Part shown: piece by piece, positions 1 to 10,244 of the stretch
Layout: each line of letters opens with the position of its first letter
Position numbering within the stretch: the stretch's first letter is position 1
From: Miscanthus floridulus
Lineage: Eukaryota; Streptophyta; Magnoliopsida; Poales; Poaceae
DNA length: 64,000 nucleotides
Assembly: GCF_019320115.1 (NCBI RefSeq)
Contig: NC_089585.1
Coordinates: 145,854,309 to 145,918,308, forward strand
Direction: 5' to 3'
Notes under the pieces: generated by a model
Told to the model about the DNA's origin: nothing
The model's input: the letters and a program-made list of their open reading frames with translations, nothing else
Database searches by the model: none
Made by a program: the position numbers and the translations under genes

Positions 1-1034
1 GTGGGCACCATGCAGCGCCTTGGACACTCGTAGGAAACGCTTTCCGCTAAGGGTTCTACTGGCCAACGGTGGTTGCTGACGCCACCAAGCTGGTATGCTC
101 CTGCGAGGGATGTTAATACTATGCATGGTAGACACACCTCCTGGCCCAAGCCCTCCAAACCATCCCCATTACATGGCCATTTGCCGTATGGGGACTCGAC
201 ATGGTTGGGCCTCTGCAGAAGGCCCCCGGGGGCTATACCCATCTGCTGGTTGCGATCGATAAATTCTCCAAGTGGATCGAGGCTCGTCCGATCAATCGAA
301 TCAAGTCCGAGCAAGCGGTGCTGTTCTTCACTGATATCATCCACAGGTTCGGGGTTCCAAACACCATCATCACTGACAATGGGACACAATTCACCAGCCA
401 CAAGTTCCTAACGTTCTACGACGACCACCACATCCATGTGGCTTGGTCAGTCATAGGACACCCTAGGACAAACGGCCAAGTAGAACGTGCCAATGGCATG
501 ATCCTACAAGGCCTCAAGCCAAGAATATACAACCGGTTGAAGAAATTTGGCAAGAAATGGCTTACCGAACTCCCATCGGTCATCTGGAGCCTGAGGAACA
601 CCCTGAGCCGAGCCACGGGGTTCACACCATTCTTACTGGTCTATGGAGCCGAGGCCATCCTCCCCACTGACTTGGAGTACGGTTCCCTGAGGCTCTAGGC
701 CTACAACGAGCAAAGCAACCGCACTGCCCGCGAGGACACCCTCGACCAACTAGAGGAAGCCCGAGACATCGCGCTGCTACACTCCACCAAATACTAGCAA
801 GCCCTACGACGCTATCAAGCCTAACGCATTCGAAGCCAAGACCTAAAGGTGGGCGACCTGGTGCTGAGACTGAGGCAGAGCAACAAAGGCCACCACAAGC
901 TGACCCCACCATGGGAAGGGCCGTACATCGTCGCCCAAGTGCTAAAGCCCGGGACCTACAAGCTAGCCAACGAGAAGGGCAAAATCCTCACCAACGCTTG
1001 GAACATAGAATAGCTACGTTGCTTCTACCCTTAA
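1..1034 (+). pseudogene. Gypsy polyprotein C-terminus: integrase, broken
   Basis: This is the C-terminal part of a Gypsy pol protein, which would insert element cDNA into the genome. A Cys pair (CSCEGC, about 90-107) marks the end of the zinc-binding region. The catalytic triad is visible as GLDMVGP (about 195-215), ITDNGTQF (about 370-393) and NGQVERANG (about 472-498). The part downstream of the core (about 850-1034), with WEGPYIVAQV near 913-940, resembles the C-terminal DNA-binding end of Gypsy integrases. The longest open part is 201-698. In-frame stops occur in the zinc region (two), after 698, near 797 and 823, and near 1011. Most replace a Gln codon (CAG/CAA to TAG/TAA). The frame before about 65 is unclear. 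The protein cannot be made intact. Confidence 0.85.
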
Positions 1035-1614
1035 ATTTCCAAGCATTATATACATTGTTTCTCAAAATACAATAAAGAAGCGTTCTTTAGTTATTCTAAT
1101 TTTTCGAGAAACCTCTCGAACCTATCGATGGGGGATCAGCGTTACGATAACGCTACAAGGGAGACTCGGCTCTGCCTCTACAGAACCGAGCCTCCCTCGG
1201 GGGCTAGAAGGGAGGGGACCCCCCTAACTCCTAGGCACCATTTTTAGTCGTTTTTCGAAAAAAATTTCTACGCCAAACTCTCTAGCGTACTCTAACAAAT
1301 CAATTGTAAAAAACCTAAGGACTGAAAGTCTGTCTCAGGGCCAAAAGGTCAGTCGAGCCACGAGATGGCCTATGCCTTCGGGCTATGGCATCTCCCTCAC
1401 CACCTTTTGCCCGAGGGGCAGCTTAGGCTTCGAGGAAGTTTTTTGCAAGCTGATATGTTCAGAGACGAGACAGAGGGCAGAGGCTCAGAAATACAACAAA
1501 AAATGATTAAAAAGCGTAGACTCATAAGTACTTCAAAAAAGGCCTCGACGCCCACAAGCGTTACGGTATAATAATCTAAATCCTAATCTATTTACATGGC
1601 CCCTTTGGCCCAGG
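1035..1614. other. spacer between pol end and antisense gene
   Basis: This is untranslated retrotransposon sequence. It lies downstream of the pol stop on one strand and downstream of the antisense gene stop on the other, so it may hold 3' ends of both transcripts. An AT-rich stretch with an AATAAAG string near 1070 could serve as a plus-strand polyadenylation signal. I see no coding sequence here. Confidence 0.5.
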
Positions 1615-4600
1615 TCAGAACTCAGGGTCGCCAGTGTCGGTGGTCGGCGCAGGAGGAACCACCTCCTCTTCAAATAGCTTGGCCAGCACCATGCCAGGGC
1701 CCTCGGCCGCCTCCACCAGCTTCATGACTTTGGCCTCGGCCTCCTCATCATCCTCAGCCAAGACGTAACCATCGTTGACGGCCTTGAGGTCGATGTCGGC
1801 GTAGTGCGAGGAGACGACAGCCAGGGCGAGCTTGACGCCCATATGCAGCGCCCCCCGGAGTCGCTCGTGGACTCGGCCGCTCAACGCGATCAAGCGGCTC
1901 CCGAGGGAGCTGCCTGATTCGACCCCCCTGACCTCCAAGGCCTCATAGGTGGTATGGGCAGCGCTCTACAGCACGTTGTGCTCCTGGATCTCGGCCTCGA
2001 GCACCGCCTGCACCCCAAAAGAGGCCTCAGCTACCCGGGAGACCTCCTTCTCCAACCCTGCACCAAGACAAGCGGGATGGGGTTAAGCACAAAAGGAAAC
2101 AAGCTGACCAGGGGCGCAAGCCCACGAGACTCACCCTTGGCTTTCTCCCTCCAGTTCTTGACCTCAACCCGAGAGGCCTCGGCCGCCCTGGAAGCCTCCC
2201 TCTCCAACCCTGCATCACATCGGGGAGTTAGGGGTCGAACGCAAGAAAAACAAATAAAACAAAGGGCGCGGCTCAACAGGACTCACCCTCGGCCTTTTCC
2301 TTCCAGGCTAAGGCCTCGACCCGAGAGGCCTCGGCCACCTTAAGGGCCTCAGCCACGGCACCTTTCATCAGCACGTGCGTGCCCTGCTTCGCACCTAGCT
2401 GCTCAGCAACGGCCTTGGTAGAGGCCTCCACTTGTTCGGCCTGAGACCTGAAGGTGTCCCACTCGCCGGCCACCCGGGTCAGCTCCTCCTCTAGCTCCTT
2501 GATCCGTGCCACCAAAGGGGCGGCCTGCTCCCAAGCCATGGCTGCCTTGGCCTTCATATCAGCATAGCAAAGGCGGAGGTCCTCCACCTCCGTGCTCCAC
2601 GCCGATAGAAGCTCATTGGCATTGGCGAGAAAGTCCTTCTACTGCCGGAGCTGGTCCCAGACGTCCCTCTCCCGCCAGAGGAACAATGACTTCCCGAGGG
2701 ACCAGGCCTCGAGCTCCTAGATAGGTAGAACGGACATCAAGCATGGCGAGAAGATTCAGGAAAAGACGACACATTACAAGAAAAGAAGACGCGTACCTAG
2801 GCGATGCTGGGTAGGTCGTCAGCCACAACGGACAGTGCTGTCCGCAGTGACCACTCCACCAGCTAGCAAAATTGCTCGAAGGAGTCCTAGCGTCCCCACT
2901 CGGCCGCATCCTCAAGGGCAAACAGAGGCTCCCCCTCAGGGTCGTCCCGGCTCCGCCACAAGACCCGCGGGCTATCCTACCCGTGGGGCTTGGGTCGTAC
3001 CTGAACGAGGGCCAAGCTCCCCTTGCCAGAGGTCGGAGCTAGCTGCTCCACGGTGCTGGCCACCTCGGCATCCGCCGCCTCCTTCCCCCGGGAAGTATCA
3101 TCGGAGGAGATCGAATGGACCTCCACTTCCTGGGCACTCTCCTGCGATGGCGGCGGGCCTTGGACCGGGGGCGGTACTGAAGCTTGCCCCACCCCCGTCT
3201 CCGCTTCCTGGGCCACCAGCTCTACCGTGCCCATGCCGGCCTCCGCCACCTCGGCCTCGGTGGTCCTAGACGCCCCGGCCTCCGTCGCCTTGGCCTCGAA
3301 GGACCTAGGGGCCTCGCCCTCGCCCTCGGTGGCCTCAGCGATTGAGGGCACCTCGGCTTCATCTGGCTCGAGGGCCTTGGCCTCGTGGGGCATAGGCGCC
3401 TCCTCCCCCACCTGCCTCGTGGCCACCTCGGCAGCCTCTCCTTGAGCGACTGGCTCCTTTGGGTCAGCCCTAGCCAACGCCGCGCCGCGCTGTATGGCGA
3501 CTTGCGCCTCCACCACCCATTAGGCGATGGAGCTGGTGCTCACCTTGAGCGCCTTACGTGGCGCCAGGGCGGGCGCTTCCGCCTGATGCTTCTAGCTGAA
3601 GGCAAAGCATTCACGAGGTCAGCACACAGATAAAGAACGAGTAGAAGATACTGCAAACTCCATCGACAAAACACTTACCCCGAACGGGGACACAACACCT
3701 TCTGCACTGCGCCCCTCGTCCTCTGCAACGGCGGTGGCGGCAGCGGTGGCACGACCCCCATGTCCGTCGGTGCTGGCCGGCCCTCACTGGACCCCAGCAC
3801 CGCCTCGACCCTCTGCGGAGGCTGTTGGGTCGCCTCCTCCGTCACCTGCTCTGCCTCCGCCGTTGAGCCCACCGGGCTGACGATACGCTTCCCTAACGCC
3901 CGGGCCTCGGGCGTGTCGGCCTCAGCCCTGGGGCGAGCGATCGCCGGCCCTGAGGCGTCCTCTCCTCCTCCTGGAAACGCCGGGCTGCTCGCCGATGCCC
4001 TAGGCGCCGTCCCCCTGATGTCAGGGAGATGGTCCAGGGTACCCCGCCCTGCCTCGCTCTCGTCGTCATCGCTCGAGGAATCCGACAACGACGGTGACGG
4101 AGACGGCTCCACCGGGAGACCATCGTGCCTCTGCTGCCGGCGACGTTTCTCCAGCTCGTCGCGCTCGAGGTTCTTCCTCTTGCGCCTTGCCTCCTTGGCG
4201 TCCTTCCGCTTCTTCTGCGCCTCAGCATGCGCCCTATTCACCGCCTGCCGCTCTATGTCCTCAGGAACGGGCGGTGGGGAGGCACGCACATCCCTCATCC
4301 CCTATAGGAACGGCGAATGCAAATAAGGGAACAGGAAAATGTAAGGAGCAAGGAGGCCTTGGGGGCCATAGCGGCGCGTGACTCACCAGAGAGATGTACC
4401 CCCACATCGGGCGCATCAGGAACAGGGCCAGACCACTGCTCCTCAGCCGCCCCTCCACCGTCTCTCTCACCCGACATAGAATCTCCTCGTCGGAGAGTTC
4501 GACGGCGGACATCCGGATGCCATCGATTGGCTCATCCGGTGTCATCTCAAATAGGCGCTGCCGCCGAGCCATCAGCGGTAGCACCCTCTGGTGGTGGAAG

Positions 4601-5304
4601 GCTGCCATGACCACAGCCACCGTAAGGCCACGGCCCCGCAACCACTCCAGCGCCTCCAGGAGCGGCCACAGCTTGGGCTGATCAACCACCATGACGCCGT
4701 ACCTCCACCTCTCCGGCTGACTCTGCACGACCCGCCCAGTATAGGGGGGAAGTCTGTCGTCGTCATTGCGGAGGTAGAACCAGCTGTGGTACCAGCGACG
4801 GTTGGACGATGCGAGCTGGGCCGGGATGTAGAGGAGCTGCTGGTCTTGGCACACTTGGAGAGTGCAGCCGCTGGCCCTCATTGCCTTCCGCGTGCCCGTC
4901 GTGCCCGTCGGCTTGGTGGTGAGCCCCGCCCAAAAAAGGTGGAGCCACAGCTCCTAGTGGGGGGCAATGCCCAGGTACCCCTCGTAGACGGCGATGAAGA
5001 TGGCCGCCTACGTGATGGAGTTGGGGTTGAAGTTGTGGAGCTCCACGCCATAGTAGTGCGGGAGCGCCCGCATGAACCGGTCTGTCGGCAGGCCGAGACC
5101 ACGCTCGTGGAAGGCCACGAAGCTCATGATGTAGCCATCGCGTGGCCTCGGCTCTGGCTCGCCCCCCGAAGCAATCCACTCCGGCCTGGTGGGGTCGGTA
5201 ACCGGGTGGAGGAGGCCGTCATCGACGAGCGACTGCAGCATCTCCATGGACACGTCGGACGGACCCCAAGGATCTGCCCAGAGGACAACAGCACCGTCGG
5301 CCAT
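1615..5304 (-). pseudogene. Tat-lineage antisense gene (Transposase_28 'putative gypsy type transposon' protein), six exons, broken
   Basis: A spliced gene runs opposite to pol. Exons inferred from GT/AG sites and frame are 5304-4387, 4301-3679, 3595-2797, 2716-2287, 2209-2135 and 2057-1615. Introns are about 70-90 bp. Exon 1 encodes the conserved N-terminal domain annotated in grasses as 'putative gypsy type transposon' (PF04195); 4881-4390 reads openly with a WYHSWFYLRN-like core. Exons 2-3 are low-complexity, charged and Ala/Glu-rich. Exons 4-6 predict a coiled coil (heptads such as ARIKELEEELTRVAGE) and end in an acidic tail. Exon 5 (25 codons) resembles the end of exon 4, suggesting exon duplication. 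About nine in-frame stops are seen, mostly TAG at expected Gln or Trp codons. Its function in the element is unknown; an accessory nuclear or regulatory role is only a guess. Confidence 0.78.
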
Positions 5305-5477
5305 CAGTGCGGTGGAGAATGCGGCTACGGCGGTAAGGCTCGCTCTCTCTCTCTTCCTCCCCCTTCTCCCTTCTTCTCCCCGATGCTCTCTTCCTCTGTT
5401 CTTAGCAACTGCTCGAGGGAAGAAAGGGGCGAACGCAGGTAGGCAAGGTAAGGAGGGAAGGGGCGAGGCTCGTCATG

Positions 5478-5485
5478 TATTTATA
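5478..5485 (-). promoter_or_regulatory. TATA box of the antisense gene
   Basis: On the minus strand the sequence reads TATAAATA, 174-181 bases before the ATG at 5304. This spacing fits a transcript start near 5450 and a 5' UTR of about 140 bases, which includes a CT-rich stretch (5340-5400 on the plus strand). It suggests that the antisense gene has its own Pol II promoter inside the retrotransposon, independent of the LTR. Confidence 0.6.
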
Positions 5486-5759
5486 AGGGAAGGGGGCGAA
5501 ACATACGGGCATTGAAACCGGGAAAATTTTCCTCAGAACTGGCGTAGTTAATCCGGATCCGATTAAATCGCCCACGCGTCCACCTTTTCCTTATTAATCG
5601 TGCGCACGGTAACGTCCCATCCGTAGACATCGCGTCGCATCCGACCGCAGCGACGGCAGGCGCCGTTCCGTCTCCCCAAAAAACCATCTCAAAAGGCGCA
5701 CCTGCCATTGTCAGCCGATGGGAGGGGAATACCCCCACCCAATTCCTTTCAGACGAAGG
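5486..5759. other. spacer upstream of the antisense gene
   Basis: This is non-coding retrotransposon sequence between the antisense promoter and the tandem-repeat block. It is GC-rich with several CGTCC/GGACG strings. I recognise no gene. Confidence 0.4.
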
Positions 5760-7500
5760 AACTGGGCATCGAGCCCGTTATGGTCCAGGGGTTTGAAGGC
5801 TAGGCCCCCGAGGGTCTCGACAGCCGCCCTAGGATAACAGAGTCAGGGATGACTATGGGTGAGCCCATATATGGCCGAGGTCCAAGCAAGCGATCGCTTG
5901 GGATGCCCTAAGTCGTGTCCGAGACCGGCAGGGAGGTCTCTAAATGGGATCCCACCATAGGGAGGCACCAAGCCCCTAGGGCCAATCAAACAGCCCTGGG
6001 ACCCACTAGAGAAGCCCTCTAGTACTTTTGGAGTACGTCTCTGGACCGCTAGCCGACCCCTATCGAATTGGGAACGGGCCTCCATTCGGACTTACCCGAT
6101 AACAGCTCATCGGAAGTGTCACCGCTCACGCCCACCGAGGGTAGCCTGGCATATTCCACCCCTCCTTCTGAACGAAAAGGATGCGTGAGGGCCGCACAAA
6201 AAAGCTAGGGAAACTCCTGATCGCCCTCTCGCTCCGTGTAGAGGCTCGGGGGCTCTTCCTACAACCAAGCCGAGACCCAGCGACCCAAACTTGCACTCGA
6301 GGGCTTGGCAAACAACCCCTCCTTCCGAACGAAAAGGATGCGCGAGGGTGGCACAAAAAAGACAGGAAAACTCCTGATCGCCCTCTTGCTCCGTGCGGAG
6401 GCTCGGGGGCTCTTTCTGCAACCAAGCTGAGACCCAGCGACCCAAACTCGCACTCGAGGGGCAAACATTCCCTCCTTCCGAACAAAAAGAATGCGCGAGG
6501 GTCACACAAAAAAGACAGGGAAACTCCTGATGCCCTCTCGCTCTGTGCGGAGGCTCGGGGGCTCTTCCTACAACCAAGTCGAGACACAGCGACCCAAACT
6601 TGCACTCGAGGGCTCGGCAAACAACCCCTCCTTCCAAACGAAAAGGATGCGCGAGGGTCGCACAAAAAAGCCAGGGAAACTCCTGATCACCCTCTCGCTC
6701 CATGAGGAGGCTCGGGGGCTCTTCCTACAACCAAGCCGAGACCCAGTGACCCAAACTCGCACTCGAGGGCTCAGCAAACAATCCCTCCTTCTGAACGAAA
6801 AGGATGCATGAGGGCCGCACAAAAAAGATAGGGAAACTCCTGATCGCCCTCTTGCTCCGTGCAGAGGCTCGGGGGCTCTTCCTGCAAACAAGCCAAAGCC
6901 TAGCAACCCAAACTCGCACTCGGGGGCTCGACAAATGCAATAAAAGGCATCAAGCCTATTATGGTCCAGGGATTCGAAGGCTGAGCCCCCAAGGGTCTCG
7001 ACAGCCGCCCTAGGACAAACAGAGTCAGGGATGACTATGGGCGAGCCCGTACATGGCCGAGGCCCAAGCAAGCGATTGCTTGGGATGCCCTAAGTCGTGT
7101 TCAAGACCGACAGGGAGGTCTCTGAATGGGATCCCACCATAGGGAGGCACCGAGCCCCTGGGGTCAATTGAACGGCCCTGAGACCCACTAGAGAAGCCCT
7201 CTGGTACTTTTGGAGTGCGTCTCGGGACCACTAGCCGACCCCTATCGAATGGGGCACGGGCCTCCACTCGGACTTACCAGATAATAGCTCACCGGAGGTG
7301 TCACTGCTCGTGCCCACTGAGGGTAGCCTAGCATACTCCAGCCCTCCTTCCGAACAAAAAGGATGCGCGAGGGCCGCACAAAAAAGACAGGAGAACTCCT
7401 GATCGCCCTCTTGCTCCGAGCAAAGGCTCAGGGGCTCTTCCTACAACCAAGCCGAGGCCCAGTGACCCAAACTCGCACTCGTGGACTCAGCAAACGCGGT
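5760..7500. repeat. nested tandem repeat block, arrangement A-B5-A-B
   Basis: Unit A is about 400 bp, at about 5760-6160 and again at about 6945-7339. Both copies share GGTCTCGACAGCCGCCCTAG and GAGTCAGGGATGACTATGGG. Unit B is 153-157 bp and begins CCTCCTTC; copies start at 6161, 6318, 6471, 6627 and 6784, with a further copy near 7340. The same order repeated implies duplication at two levels. The period is not a multiple of three throughout, and the open frames seen here on both strands are repeat artefacts, not genes. The block lies just upstream of the 3' LTR, in a region that is often repetitive in Tat elements. Confidence 0.85.
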
Positions 7501-7869
7501 AAAACCCCTCACTCAACATGAGAAAAGCCCCTGGAGGAATAAATTCACTCCTCCAGGGCCTCGGGGGCTACACCCGGCGGGTGCGCTCGCGCACACCCAC
7601 CGAGGCCCCGGCTACGAAATATCATCCCGTCAGGAGCTGCCGTGAGCCAAGTCTCGTCAAAACCTCAGGAAGAGCGCTCACACTCTCCCCGAGGCTCAGG
7701 GGCTACTATCAGGTACCATAAAAAGGGGGTCCCCTAAGCAAGGACCAAAAAATCACTTAGAACCCTATAAAAATCGAAGCCAAGAGACAACTACCGGCAA
7801 ACCTCTACCTTATCCGAGACTCGGCTGGACCGCCCAGCCCACCTTGAACAGTACCCCTACTCGCCTGAG

Positions 7870-8280
7870 GCTCCACCCGTAAGGCCTCGGACGAGGTGCT
7901 GATTCTCCGCCTCGTTCGAGGCCCCGCACGTAAGGCTCGAACGAGGTGCTGATTCTCCGTCTCGCTCGAGGCCCCGCACATAAGGCCACGAACGAGATAC
8001 CGATTCTCCGCCTCGCTCGAGGCCCCGCCCGTAAGGCCTCGGACGAGGTACCGATTCCCCGACTCGCTCGAGACCTCGCACGTAAGACCTCGGACGAGGT
8101 GCTGATTCTCCGCCTCGCTCGAGGCCCCGCACGTAAGGCCTCGGACGAGATACCGATTCTCCGCCTCGCTCGAGGCCCCGCCCGTAAGGCCTCGGACGAG
8201 GTACCAATTCCCCGACTCACTCAAGACCTCGCACGTAAGGCCTCGGACGAACTACCGATTCTCCGCCTCGCTCGAGGTCG
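7870..8280. repeat. 51-bp minisatellite in LTR U3
   Basis: About eight copies of a 51-bp unit are present. The anchor GATTCTCCGC or a close variant starts at 7901, 7951, 8002, 8053, 8104, 8155, 8206 and 8257. Since 51 is 17 codons, every frame stays open and repeats the same peptide; the open frames here are artefacts. Two alternating unit variants (CCGCCTCGCTCGAGG and CCGACTCGCTCGAGA types) suggest that a 102- or 153-bp block was copied. Confidence 0.9.
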
Positions 8281-8958
8281 GCTCGGCAACAACCCTGTCA
8301 CCTCCGCCTTGACCAACTCCTCTGACATGACGTCACGTCCAACTAACGCGTTCAACCACTCCCGCGATATCAGTCGAACGACGGCTCAACACAGCGGAGT
8401 GGCCGACGAGACGTGAGTCACCTCGATGCCATGTCGTCTGGGATAGGACGGGGCAGGGGTTACCGGCCGCTGTGCTTGGCACTGCGCCCACGACTGACGC
8501 CCATGCTGCACTGTGCTACCTAACCCCTGCTCTGAGGACAGCGCGGCGTGGAGAGTCATGTCCGGGTCCCTGTAGCCTCGGAATCAACGAACAAAGATCA
8601 ACTGCTCCCTCCGAGCCTCAGCTATCTGCTTCGGGGTCTCGGTCGCCTCGGGACTCGCGCCACCGAGCCCCCACAGTGGTTCAGCCTCTGCACCGACTGG
8701 GCCTCGGCTCTCTACGTAATCAACATACAGCGACTGGCACGTCGTCTGCAGTACGCACCATACCCTGCGCCAAGCCGCAGGAGCTCTCACGTCGCATAGG
8801 ATCGGGCGTGACCGGCGTGTCGCTCCAGTACACCAAGGACAAGACCGCTCCATCGACCATGCCACCACAGTGACGAGCTGCAGGGCTCGGACACACCGCC
8901 CCCGCTCACAAAACGCCACGTAGCGAACACATATAACGCCTCTGTGCCTCTCTTCGAT

Positions 8959-8966
8959 TATAAAAG
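8959..8966 (+). promoter_or_regulatory. LTR TATA box
   Basis: TATAAAAG lies in the LTR, about 30 bases before a purine-rich stretch and about 360 bases before the LTR end. It matches the expected core promoter position for a Gypsy LTR and would start the genomic transcript near 8990. Confidence 0.65.
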
Positions 8967-9325
8967 GGAGTGACCGGAGCCGCTTCTAGGGAGACACACG
9001 GAGACGAGCGAACTCACGAGAACACGAACTCACGCGCAGACAGAAGGTAGACTCACGCATAGGGACACCCAGGCACACACGAACAAGCAACTCACGCCAC
9101 TACGCAGAGACCTAGGGCTAGCTCCCTCTCTCGCCCTGCTTGTAAGCCCCTACTACAAGCACTTTGGTGTAAGGAATATAAGATCGATCTCTCAGACTGG
9201 ACGTAGGGCATCTATTGCTTGAACCAGTATAAACCTTGTGTCTCTTTGCATCACCATCCGGGATTAGGGACACGCAGTACATTTTCAGTAGTTGGTTGAG
9301 GGCTCGCCGGTCCAAAACACCAACA

Positions 9326-9582
9326 AATAATAAAATAAATTATACAAGTCCTTAGTAATCCGCAAGACGAATTTATTAAGCCTAATTAATCTGTCATTAG
9401 CACATGTTTGTTGTAGCACCACATTGTCAAATCATAGACTAATTAGGCTTAAAAATTCGTCTTGTAAAGTAGTCGCAATATGTGCAAATAGTTATTTTTA
9501 GTCTATATTTAATACTCCATACATGTGTCCAAACATTCGATGCGATAGAGATAAAACTTTATGGGAAGAAACTAAATAAGGC
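9326..9582. mobile_element. MITE fragment (TTTAGTT-ended family), cut by the Tat insertion
   Basis: Internal motifs GACGAATTTATTAAGCCTAA and GACTAATTAGGCTTAAAAAT form the paired inverted motifs of a common grass MITE. The right end AACTAAATAAGGC is present at 9570-9582. The left end is missing because the Tat LTR abuts at 9325. A related MITE is at 45285-45546. I could not fix the superfamily. Confidence 0.65.
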
Positions 9583-9950
9583 ATAATATTGAAGTTTGGA
9601 GTTGTATGCTAGGACGGTCCAGCCTACAGCTATAAGACCTCTGAGGACGCTCGTCAAAAGCGCGTCATTTGTATGTTTAATTTCTTCTTCTTAATTACAA
9701 TAATACGTAAATCTTTTACGTATTCGAGAAAAAAAATCATCGTCTGTTAGTAGAAGAACTGAATCTATAAACAATCAGTTTTCATTATCATTTTTGCTCC
9801 ATGACTCCACCCTTCAGCATTAGTCAATCGCCTGGTGGCTTCCGTTGAACGGAGAGCGCACGAGGCATGGAAATTTTGCTGTCTTACATGTGCACGTACG
9901 GAGTACTTACGAGTTATGACACGGCACGCTTCTGTGCCCTTTTCGTTAAG
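9583..9950. other. intergenic, nothing recognised
   Basis: AT-rich sequence without a supportable gene or repeat. Confidence 0.4.
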
Positions 9951-10244
9951 GGGTGTTTGGTTTCTATGGAATAAAGTATTTTAGACTAAAATCTGTATTT
10001 TAGTTGAACTAAACAGCTAAACATTTGGATTAAAAGTGGACTAAATTTCTTTAGTTCTTTAGTCCATAAAACTGGATTAAAATGGACTAAAAGGTGTTGG
10101 AGACACCCATGCCTCTTATTTATTATCCTCTCTCTCCACTTTAGTTCATTTTAGTTCAAGAAACTAAATATTACTTTAGTTTATTTTTAGTTCATAGACT
10201 AAAGTGGACTAAAACTTTTAGTCTTTGGACGAGGAACCAAACAT
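9951..10244. mobile_element. MITE with GGGTGTTTGGTT / AACCAAACA ends
   Basis: The terminal inverted repeat starts GGGTGTTTGGTTTC and ends GAGGAACCAAACA. The interior is a run of TTTAGTCCA/TGGACTAAA motifs in both orientations, giving strong self-complementarity. There is no coding capacity. The pattern matches common grass MITEs of PIF/Harbinger or hAT type; I do not decide between them. Confidence 0.75.

Larger units (their letters stand above)
1..9325 (+). mobile_element. Ty3/Gypsy retrotransposon, Tat lineage (Grande/RIRE2-like), 3' half
   Basis: The plus strand carries the integrase end of a Gypsy polyprotein (1-1034). A long non-pol stretch follows, containing a spliced gene on the opposite strand (1615-5304), a tandem-repeat block (5760-7500), a purine-rich tract at about 7691-7706 and the 3' LTR (7707-9325). 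Extra coding sequence between pol and the 3' LTR is a known mark of the Tat lineage, and an antisense gene there is known from Grande-type elements. Lineage assignment is inference from this layout. The 5' LTR, gag, protease and RT lie left of the window. The element is decayed: both coding parts have several in-frame stops. It lies inside an older MITE whose right part starts at 9326. Confidence 0.88.
7707..9325 (+). mobile_element. 3' LTR of the Tat element
   Basis: The LTR begins after the purine-rich GAGGCTCAGGGGCTAC with TATCAGGTACC. The related start in this family is TGTCGGGTACC, so the first bases look mutated. It ends with CCAACA at 9325. U3 contains the 51-bp minisatellite (about 7870-8280). 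A TATA box lies at 8959-8966, so R/U5 occupy roughly the last 330 bases. The other LTR is outside the window, so the ends rest on motif recognition. Confidence 0.75.

Noticed and set aside
2970..3001. An intron with donor GTACGA in the antisense gene
   Set aside because: It would be only about 31 bases long. Reading through keeps the frame into a conserved-looking segment, so exon 3 was left continuous.
6119..7071. Open frames of 100-190 codons on both strands
   Set aside because: They are translations of the 156-bp tandem repeat in the Tat element, overlapping each other and without start context or domain.
7805..8416. Long open frames on both strands with repeating peptides
   Set aside because: They come from the 51-bp minisatellite, whose unit is 17 codons; all frames stay open and no domain is present.
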